Below the pieces are notes generated by a model, which ran no database searches, had not been told where the DNA came from, and worked only from the letters and a program-made list of their open reading frames with translations. The translations under genes and the position numbers were made by a program. From assembly GCA_021773215.1 (NCBI GenBank), contig JAJFKM010000017.1, forward strand, positions 44,734 through 108,733: DNA of 64,000 nucleotides, written 5' to 3'. Origin of the DNA: Gammaproteobacteria bacterium. Lineage in GTDB: Bacteria; Pseudomonadota; Gammaproteobacteria; Eutrophobiales; Eutrophobiaceae. Below, piece after piece: positions 58,725 to 64,000 of the stretch. Position 1 is the first letter of the stretch. Every line of letters starts with the position of its first letter.

Positions 58725-58853
58725 TTAATGACAGTGAATTCGTCCAGACTTGATATCTTTATAGCAACCATGATCGTCGCCATCACCCGAATGTGATAAT
58801 GCAGTTGAGCTTGGCCCAACGGCTAATAATAAAATAATAAAAAGTTTATACAC
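58725..58853 (-). CDS. Small secreted His/Cys-rich protein (YHYH-like motif)
   Basis: A 42-residue frame missed by standard ORF lists. Start GTG (58853) with AAGGAG 7 bases upstream. A signal peptide (MYKLFIILLLAVGPSSTALS) is followed by HSGDGDDHGCYKDIKSGRIHCH, a short mature peptide with four His, two Cys and Asp residues in the pattern of small YHCH-type secreted proteins. It could bind metal; this is inference. It lies between the cupin and lipase genes on the same strand. Confidence 0.65.
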   Translation of the reverse strand: MYKLFIILLLAVGPSSTALSHSGDGDDHGCYKDIKSGRIHCH

Positions 58854-58915
58854 AAGAGTTCTCCTTAATAGTTAAAAAAACAATTATCAATTTAGTTGAT
58901 GCTTGGTGTTTAAGT

Positions 58916-59839
58916 CTAATCTGTTTTAACTTGATTCTCTAATGCCAATACATAGTTTATTGGCGCATGATCAGCAAGAACGGGAGGAAGGTTTCCTTTA
59001 ATATTCATGATGTTTTTCGAGAATAGATCCTGCAAGGCATAGTCCTTTAAGTTTAGCATTTTGTTTTTTTGGTAACTTAAAATATCATCTTCTGAAAGCC
59101 CTTCGATGAGTATGCCCATGTTATTTAATAACTGTGTCGTGCCACAATGCTGATAGTGAATATTCGGGATACTAATTGGCACGGTAGTGATGATGTCACA
59201 GTTATTAATAATGCGATAAATCGATTTGTCATTTAGAGCATTTGCAAATGCCGCATCACCAACACGAGGAGAGCCAAAGGTATAACAAGAGTCAAAGTTA
59301 GACTGCCCCATTATCTCTGCCGTTAGTAAGGTGGCTAATGCAGCGCCAAGACTATGCCCGGTAACGAAGATGGGAAGTGTTATATCTTCTAGATAAAAAA
59401 ATAATTCTTCTTTAATGCTTTGGTAAGCAATATTAAAGCCTGCATGAACAAGTCCGCATTTATTAAAAGGTGTCTGCATGGATTTAATATTATTGTTCCA
59501 GTCGACAAGATCATCGGTGCCACGAAAGGAAACAACGAGACACGGTTGCGGAAAGCCATCACTGTTAATGCCTTTGACCTTTAACAGAGAGACATGCGTT
59601 GAGGTCTCGGTCTTATTAATAAAACCAATCTCTTTATAGTCAAAACGACCCAGCTTATTTTTTTTATTGAGATGAAAGTCAGGCTGGTATGTTAAACGCG
59701 CTATCTCTGCCAACCAATAGGCGTTGCTATTGTTGAAACCGGGAACGCCACACTGCAGCGGCTTGTTTGTTTGTAAATCAAAGTACTCGGTCGCTTCACC
59801 GGGTTTACTTAAGGCTTGCCATGAAGAGTCTTGTTGCAT
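58916..59839 (-). CDS. Lipase class 3 family protein
   Basis: 307 residues. The alpha/beta hydrolase nucleophile motif FVTGHSLGAALATLLTAE and the substrate-binding FRGTDDLVDWNNN, together with TFGSPRVGDAAFANAL, are class 3 lipase signatures; the His is probably in the GDLPPVLADHAPINYVLAL region. There is no obvious signal peptide, so it may act inside the cell. Standalone gene. Confidence 0.86.
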   Translation of the reverse strand: MQQDSSWQALSKPGEATEYFDLQTNKPLQCGVPGFNNSNAYWLAEIARLTYQPDFHLNKKNKLGRFDYKEIGFINKTETSTHVSLLKVKGINSDGFPQPCLVVSFRGTDDLVDWNNNIKSMQTPFNKCGLVHAGFNIAYQSIKEELFFYLEDITLPIFVTGHSLGAALATLLTAEIMGQSNFDSCYTFGSPRVGDAAFANALNDKSIYRIINNCDIITTVPISIPNIHYQHCGTTQLLNNMGILIEGLSEDDILSYQKNKMLNLKDYALQDLFSKNIMNIKGNLPPVLADHAPINYVLALENQVKTD

Positions 59840-59921
59840 AAGTACATTATTATAATAGCGTTTAAAGCAGCCTTAACGATTTTTTTAGTGCTTATCTGAT
59901 CAAAATTAGATTGCTCTTGTT

Positions 59922-60572
59922 CTATTCCAGCACCATTGTTGAAACGGTTTCAGAGACGATAAGGTCAGCCTCGGTTTGGTCTTGCACTTGCGCAACGTCG
60001 ACATCCGGCGCTAATTCAGCAAGAATTAATCCTTGTTCGCTGGGTTGTATAACGGCCAGCTCGGTGACAATCAGATCGACGCGTCGGCTGGAGGTCATGG
60101 GCAAGTTAAGTTTCTCTACAATCTTTGCTGTGCCCTTCGCAGTATGAATCATGGCAACGATAACCTTGCGAGCACTGGTGACCAGATCCATGGCGCCACC
60201 CATTCCGGGTACCATTTTACCCGGTATAATCCAGTTAGCGAGACGCCCCTGACTATCGACTTGAAGTCCGCCCAATACCGTCATATCAAGATGTCCACCG
60301 CGGATCAGCCCGAAGGAGAAGGAGCTGTCAAAGGCAGCAGCGCCCGGTAATGCGCCGATCATGCCGCCGCCAGCATCGCTAAGAGAAGGATTGTCCATAC
60401 CATCCGGTAGACCACCGCTGCCGATGATGCCGTTCTCGGATTGAAAGAAGACGTCGAAATCGGGCGGCACATATTGAGCTACCATCGTGGGTAAGCCGAT
60501 GCCAAGGTTTACCAGGCTGCCCGGCTGAATTTCATTGGCGACACGGCGAGCGATTAATTGTTTAGCGTTCAT
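59922..60572 (-). CDS. atoA: Acetoacetate CoA-transferase beta subunit (AtoA/ScoB)
   Basis: 216 residues. It begins NAKQLIARRVANEIQPGSLV, with IGLPTMVAQYVP and the catalytic-Glu motif FQSENGIIG, then PGKMVPGMGGAMDLV. It closely resembles E. coli AtoA; succinyl-CoA:3-ketoacid transferase beta subunits are the alternative. It moves CoA onto acetoacetate or short fatty acids. It overlaps the alpha-subunit gene by four bases. Confidence 0.92.
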   Translation of the reverse strand: MNAKQLIARRVANEIQPGSLVNLGIGLPTMVAQYVPPDFDVFFQSENGIIGSGGLPDGMDNPSLSDAGGGMIGALPGAAAFDSSFSFGLIRGGHLDMTVLGGLQVDSQGRLANWIIPGKMVPGMGGAMDLVTSARKVIVAMIHTAKGTAKIVEKLNLPMTSSRRVDLIVTELAVIQPSEQGLILAELAPDVDVAQVQDQTEADLIVSETVSTMVLE

Positions 60573-61228
60573 GCGGCCACCTTTGTATTAACGATATAAT
60601 CGACTAATGTACCCGGCGTATGTACGTCGTCGGGGGCGATACAGCCAGCAGGAACTAGTTCTTCAGCCTCCACAAAAACAGTAGCGGCAGCCATTGCCAT
60701 CACTGGGTTAAAGTTCTGGGCGGTGAGGCGGTATTGTAAGTTCCCGTAGTAGTCGCATTGTTGCGCTTTAATCAAAGCGATGTCTGCTTTAAGCGGCAGT
60801 TCCAACAAGAACTCCTTGCCATCGATTTCTATACTGCGTTTACCTTCTGCCGCCAAGGTGCCTACAGCGGTTGGGGTCAGCACACCACCCAGACCAAAGC
60901 CGCCGCAACGAATCTGCTCAGCAAGCGTCCCTTGGGGTACCAGCTCTACGGTCAATTCCTCTGCGATCATCTGCCGTTGGGTTTCGGGGTTCGTGCCAAT
61001 ATGAGAAGCCGTGACGCTCTTTACCAGATGGGCATCGATGAGCTTGCCGATACCGATACCGGGTCTGGCAGTATCGTTGGCGATTAAAGTAAGGTCGCCT
61101 TTCTTTTGTCGCACCAGCTCATCAATCAAATGTTCCGGTGTTCCAACACCCATAAAACCACCGATCATGATGATGGCGCCTTTAGGAATATTGTCTACAG
61201 CATGTGTCACAGAGGTTGTTTTCTTCAT
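60569..61228 (-). CDS. atoD: Acetoacetate CoA-transferase alpha subunit (AtoD/ScoA)
   Basis: 219 residues. GGFMGVGTPEHLIDEL, LTLIANDTARPGIGIGKLID, HIGTNPETQRQMIAEEL and IRCGGFGLGGVLTPT match the alpha subunit of E. coli AtoD over most of its length. With AtoA it forms the active transferase. It is the first gene of the pair and is transcribed away from the toxin-antitoxin module across 415 bases that hold repeat copy C. Confidence 0.92.
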   Translation of the reverse strand: MKKTTSVTHAVDNIPKGAIIMIGGFMGVGTPEHLIDELVRQKKGDLTLIANDTARPGIGIGKLIDAHLVKSVTASHIGTNPETQRQMIAEELTVELVPQGTLAEQIRCGGFGLGGVLTPTAVGTLAAEGKRSIEIDGKEFLLELPLKADIALIKAQQCDYYGNLQYRLTAQNFNPVMAMAAATVFVEAEELVPAGCIAPDDVHTPGTLVDYIVNTKVAA

Positions 61229-61319
61229 AGTGAACTATCTTACTTTGTTTTTTATTATTTGGCTGCTACACAGTGTTTGAGTTCTTGTTTTGATGCAACA
61301 TAGATCTATATTTAAATTT

Positions 61320-61581
61320 TATTTCGTCCTTGAGCGGCGAGTTACTTCTTTTTTGCGTGGCCAAAAATGAAGTAACCGAGAAAAATGCCGCCCCAATGGA
61401 TTGTCCTGCGGATACCCTCGGAATTATTATATTTCTTTCGGCGCGCGCATACGGACTCCTCGGCTTTGTCTCCTGAGTCGCTCTAACTCCTGCATCCATG
61501 CAGTCGTGTCCTAATGCGCTTTCGCTACATTCATGTAGCTCAACCGAGAAATAAAACAACGCCTCGGCAATTCATAAGCGG
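61320..61581 (-). repeat. Structured dispersed repeat, copy C (with an expanded loop)
   Basis: Same orientation as copy A. Hairpin GTTACTTCTTTTTTG/CAAAAATGAAGTAAC near 61340-61375, block CCCCAATGGATTGTCCTGCG and outer stem (GAAATAAAACAAC side with TATTATATTTC side, some mismatches). The GCTAC/GTAGC hairpin is present. The GCGCAT-GGAC hairpin contains an extra insertion of about 45-50 bases with its own CTGCAT/ATGCAG hairpin. It occupies most of the gap between atoD and higB. Confidence 0.83.
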
Positions 61582-61617
61582 AATACAAACAATCGACCTT
61601 ATTTAAGCATTGATCAA

Positions 61618-61635
61618 GTTAACATATATGTTAAC
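61618..61635. promoter_or_regulatory. Perfect 18-bp palindromic operator of the higBA-like pair
   Basis: GTTAACATATATGTTAAC is its own reverse complement over all 18 bases and ends 8 bases before the toxin start codon. This is where an antitoxin dimer would bind to repress its own operon. No clear ribosome binding site separates it from the start. Confidence 0.65.
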
Positions 61636-61643
61636 CTTTAATA

Positions 61644-62000
61644 ATGAGGAAACTACATTTTTACCGAACGGATTCGGGACATTGTCCTCTTGAAGAGTTT
61701 TTGGACTCATTAACGGCGAGGCAAGCACAAAAAGTAACATGGGTTTTGCAGCTCATTGAAGAACTGGAGTCAGTTCCAGTTAAATATTTTAAAAAACTGT
61801 CAGGTACAGAAGATCTTTGGGAAATAAGGATACAGTCCGGGAATAATATCTATCGATTATTGGGGTTTATGGATGGGAATAATATTGTGATTCTTAATCA
61901 TGCATTCCAAAAGAAAACACAAAAGACGCCATTGAAGGAAATAGCAATAGCTAAAGCGAGAAAAAAGGATTATCTCAATAGAGGCAACCGACATGAGTGA
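61644..62000 (+). CDS. higB: HigB-like toxin (Gp49/RelE-type family)
   Basis: 118 residues, toxin-first order as in higBA. FYRTDSGHCPLEEFLDSL at the N terminus, KYFKKLSGTEDLWEIRIQSGNNIYRLL (the core of the Gp49-like/RelE fold) and ILNHAFQKKTQKTPLKEIAIA are typical. RelE-type members cleave mRNA on the ribosome. The stop lies inside the antitoxin gene (8-base overlap). Confidence 0.85.
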   Translation: MRKLHFYRTDSGHCPLEEFLDSLTARQAQKVTWVLQLIEELESVPVKYFKKLSGTEDLWEIRIQSGNNIYRLLGFMDGNNIVILNHAFQKKTQKTPLKEIAIAKARKKDYLNRGNRHE

Positions 62001-62268
62001 TTTAAAAAAGTACGTAAAGAAACGAAAAACTAAAGATAAAGCTTATGCAGAGCACTATGAATCAGGCTATGACGGTTTCAAGTTAGGCATCATGTTGCGT
62101 CAGGCAAGAGTAAACGCGGGATTAACCCAGGAAGAATTAGCACAAAAACTAAATACTAAAAAATCGGCTATTTCCCGAATAGAAAACCATGCAGAAGATA
62201 TACGATTATCCACATTAGAAAAAGTTGCAGAGGCACTAGGGAAGACATTAAAGCTGTCTATTAATTAA
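61993..62268 (+). CDS. higA: HigA-like antitoxin (XRE helix-turn-helix)
   Basis: 91 residues. The helix-turn-helix is GLTQEELAQKLNTKKSAISRIEN (residues ~42-64), followed by a short C-terminal part. A basic N-terminal segment (LKKYVKKRKTKDKAYAEHYE) may contact the toxin. It should neutralise the toxin and repress the pair through the palindrome at 61618. It overlaps the toxin gene by 8 bases. Confidence 0.85.
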   Translation: MSDLKKYVKKRKTKDKAYAEHYESGYDGFKLGIMLRQARVNAGLTQEELAQKLNTKKSAISRIENHAEDIRLSTLEKVAEALGKTLKLSIN

Positions 62269-62317
62269 TAGAATAAATTCGTTGTTTACCATTTTATTTT
62301 AAATGGTTTCGTAAAAA

Positions 62318-63157
62318 TCAGTATTTAATTCTTAGTATTGTACTGACAAGGTCGCGGATTCTAAAGAAACGTTTGGTTTTAAAGTAGTCATCAAAATCAT
62401 CGCTGCCCGGTAGTGGGTAATACGATATTTGTTCCTGATCGACAGATATCGTTTCTGGTTCTTGGTCAGACAAGAGTTTTCTGCCTACGCGTCTTAATAA
62501 ACGTGCACCAATGATCGCAGTAATCGACAGCACGCGTTGTTGCGTCATGCCTTGTTTAATCACAAAAGATCTTCGTGCGACTAATGCGCCAGTATCAATA
62601 CCTTCGTCAATCCAGTGGACACTGACGCCAGCAGACTCATGGCCATTCTTTAATACCCAAAAATAAGCCATCGCACCGCGATAGATTGGTAACCAACCGG
62701 GGTGCACATTCAAAATGCCTAACTTAGGCAGCGCAATCAAAGGTGGTTTAATGATCTGGTTAAAGTAAGCGGAGATTATAAGATCCGGTTGTAGATCAGT
62801 GATGAACTGTAGTGACTCTGCATCGTTTACACTAAGACAATCGTGCACAGGGATTTGTTTTTCTTTAGCTAAAGACCATGCTGGCAAGATCCGATCTTTC
62901 TGATATGGGATAAGCAAACTGATTAGATAGGCAAGGGCTTGAATCATCTGTTGCCAGAACAGCAGCCAACCAAAACGCCAACCGACTTTGTTTAAGTGTT
63001 TACGGATCTTCTTTGCGCCAGCAGGGGAAAACTCAAGTGGCTGCGATTTTACTAAACCAATAATTTCAAACTCAGGTGAGTCGATCAGTTTATTGAATAT
63101 GGTTGCACTACCGAGATGACCAGAAGAATAGAGGATAACGGTGTTTAGTTTTTTAAT
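62318..63157 (-). CDS. Formyltransferase family protein with an apparent ATT start
   Basis: The reading frame is open far upstream of the first ATG (62947) and encodes the conserved formyltransferase N terminus NTVILYSSGHLGSATIFNKL. Between the upstream stop and this conserved start no ATG, GTG or TTG occurs; an ATT at 63157 has GAGGA 6 bases upstream. This gives 279 residues with the catalytic triad Asn150, His152 (NVHPGWLPIYRG) and Asp187 (HWIDEGIDTG). It uses 10-formyl-tetrahydrofolate. The acceptor is unknown (tRNA, nucleotide or sugar amine). An assembly error could also explain the lack of a normal start. Confidence 0.75.
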   Translation of the reverse strand: MKKLNTVILYSSGHLGSATIFNKLIDSPEFEIIGLVKSQPLEFSPAGAKKIRKHLNKVGWRFGWLLFWQQMIQALAYLISLLIPYQKDRILPAWSLAKEKQIPVHDCLSVNDAESLQFITDLQPDLIISAYFNQIIKPPLIALPKLGILNVHPGWLPIYRGAMAYFWVLKNGHESAGVSVHWIDEGIDTGALVARRSFVIKQGMTQQRVLSITAIIGARLLRRVGRKLLSDQEPETISVDQEQISYYPLPGSDDFDDYFKTKRFFRIRDLVSTILRIKY

Positions 63158-63212
63158 AGTTATTCCTCATAAATAAATGACCTATATCGACGTAGGAAAT
63201 GCAAAAGGACTG

Positions 63213-63242
63213 TAGGGGCAAAATGCAAGACCTGACCCCCTA
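63213..63242. repeat. Short motif resembling a mobile-element remnant
   Basis: TAGGGG at 63213-63218 pairs with CCCCTA at 63237-63242, around GCAAAATGCAAGACCTGA. From memory, a ...ATGCAAGACCTGACCCC sequence is common near Y1-type transposase genes in proteobacteria. No transposase is present here. Weak. Confidence 0.35.
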
Positions 63243-63319
63243 TACGTTACTTTGTTTTTCGGAATTGATCGTCTGAAAGGTGGGGTTTGTACAATCTGTG
63301 CTTGCTGGTCTTTTTATTC

Positions 63320-63688
63320 TTAAGCAGAGGCTTTAATCCAGTTATTAGCTTCATTTAATTCATCAAAGCTAAAATGTTTTATCTCTGCGTTTATAAAATG
63401 ACTGGCGATATGTTCTGCTAATTCACCAATAGGTGAATCAGTGGCAAATACGACACAAGCAATTTTTTGGTGATGATCCTTAACAAAGCGTAAATGTTTT
63501 ATCAGGGCAGCAAACGAATCCCAGCCAGGAAACGATTTAACATGAATTAACACACCATTCAGCTTGCCTGATTTTTCGAGGTAGGGATCAACGATGCTGG
63601 CAGCAGCCTTGAAGTCATCTTCCGACAATGCGCCGTCAGGCTCTAGAAGCACAATGCCTTCCTCTTCATTCAAATTGATATTTAACAT
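63320..63688 (-). CDS. SpoIIAA-like (STAS-related) protein
   Basis: I chose ATG at 63688 (GAGAGG 5 bases upstream) rather than the GTG at 63694. 122 residues: VLLEPDGALSEDDFKAAASIVDPYL and LIHVKSFPGWDSFAALIKHLRFVKDHHQKIACV, a pattern of SpoIIAA-like proteins of unknown function. The fold is a STAS-type alpha/beta layer. Possible regulatory or lipid-binding role; unknown. Confidence 0.8.
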   Translation of the reverse strand: MLNINLNEEEGIVLLEPDGALSEDDFKAAASIVDPYLEKSGKLNGVLIHVKSFPGWDSFAALIKHLRFVKDHHQKIACVVFATDSPIGELAEHIASHFINAEIKHFSFDELNEANNWIKASA

Positions 63689-63838
63689 ACACACCTCTCA
63701 TTATCATCAAATCGGATTAGCGTAATTATAAATTTGAATACATGCTCTAAATTGATCTATCGCAAGAGATGTTGATGTATTTATTATTTGTTGTAGAAAG
63801 CTTAGTGAATAGTCTGAATTTCTATCTATAATTATTAT

Positions 63839-64000
63839 ATGAAACTTTATTTAGTCCAGCATGGAGAGTCTGTGTCAAAAGATGTTGACCCAGGTCGTCC
63901 GCTTAGTGCGCATGGAGAAAATGATGTTAAGCAACTTACAGAGTCGTTAAGAGTTTCGGGTCTTACAGTAAATAAGGTTTTGCACAGCAGTAAGATGCGA
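63839..64000 (+). CDS. sixA: Phosphohistidine phosphatase SixA-like (3' truncated by window edge)
   Basis: The first 54 residues only. YLVQHGESVSKDVDPGRPLS fits the SixA branch of histidine phosphatases, with His8 as nucleophile in QHGE (RHG in most members), and HSSKMR gives the start of the next conserved segment. SixA removes phosphate from phosphohistidine proteins, including PTS-type proteins in E. coli. Confidence is limited by truncation. Confidence 0.8.
   Translation, partial: MKLYLVQHGESVSKDVDPGRPLSAHGENDVKQLTESLRVSGLTVNKVLHSSKMR

Noticed and set aside
61266-61559. 97-codon open frame on the minus strand
   Set aside because: Crosses repeat copy C; no ribosome binding site and no conserved product.
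62206-62214. Exact DnaA box TTATCCACA in higA
   Set aside because: Single site far from the origin inside a coding region; expected by chance in a window of this size.
62288-62307. Hairpin ACCATTT/AAATGGT between higA and the formyltransferase
   Set aside because: AT-rich stem with only three T after it; termination is uncertain.

Overview
The window comes from a low-GC (judged by eye) aerobic gammaproteobacterium. The evidence is the gene content and order: rapZ with a Man-type PTS module, thrB-DUF2782-polA, hisAFIE followed by tatABC, a bioBFHCD run using the BioC/BioH route, and the rpmH-rnpA-yidD-yidC-mnmE / dnaA-dnaN-recF-gyrB block of a chromosomal origin. I cannot place it below class. 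No rRNA, tRNA, CRISPR array, prophage or intact insertion sequence was recognised.

Layout. 1-2.9 kb: end of rapZ, then EIIA(Man), HPr and enzyme I with overlapping stops and starts, a regulatory PTS with no permease in view. 3-8.3 kb: MgtE Mg2+ channel, an SGNH hydrolase gene bracketed by two inverted copies of a structured repeat, a gamma-glutamylcyclotransferase-like protein, homoserine kinase and a DUF2782 protein. 8.5-15 kb: polA, the distal his genes and tatABC. 15-18.3 kb: a membrane-anchored C13 (legumain-type) peptidase, a rhodanese, ilvE and a zinc-finger protein. 18.3-27.8 kb: an LPS/surface-glycan cluster (ELM1-like protein, GT4, GT2, WaaL-type ligase, three GT9 proteins, FkbM methyltransferase, DUF6165). 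27.8-38.6 kb: the origin region, with transcription diverging from the rpmH-dnaA gap, DnaA boxes on both sides of dnaA, an AT-rich dnaA-dnaN gap and two parS-like sites inside recF. 38.7-43.2 kb: biotin synthesis. 43.5-51.7 kb: an aa3-type cytochrome c oxidase whose subunit II carries a fused cytochrome c domain, with its assembly factors (a 40-residue membrane protein, CtaG, SURF1, a Sco-like protein, heme A and heme O synthases). 51.8-64 kb: exported MsrB (Tat-type signal) and MsrA, then mixed single genes (antiporter, GST, cupin, SRPBCC, lipase), an acetoacetate CoA-transferase pair, a HigBA-like toxin-antitoxin pair with a perfect palindromic operator next to the third copy of the structured repeat, a formyltransferase that appears to start at ATT, a SpoIIAA-like protein and the start of a SixA-type phosphatase.

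The most unusual item is the three-copy repeat (about 220-260 bp). Its copies differ in sequence but keep the same four-part fold, with matching changes on both sides of several stems. Next come the parS-like pair in recF, the ATT start of the formyltransferase, and two small genes easily missed by gene finders (the 40-residue cox protein and a 42-residue secreted His/Cys-rich protein).
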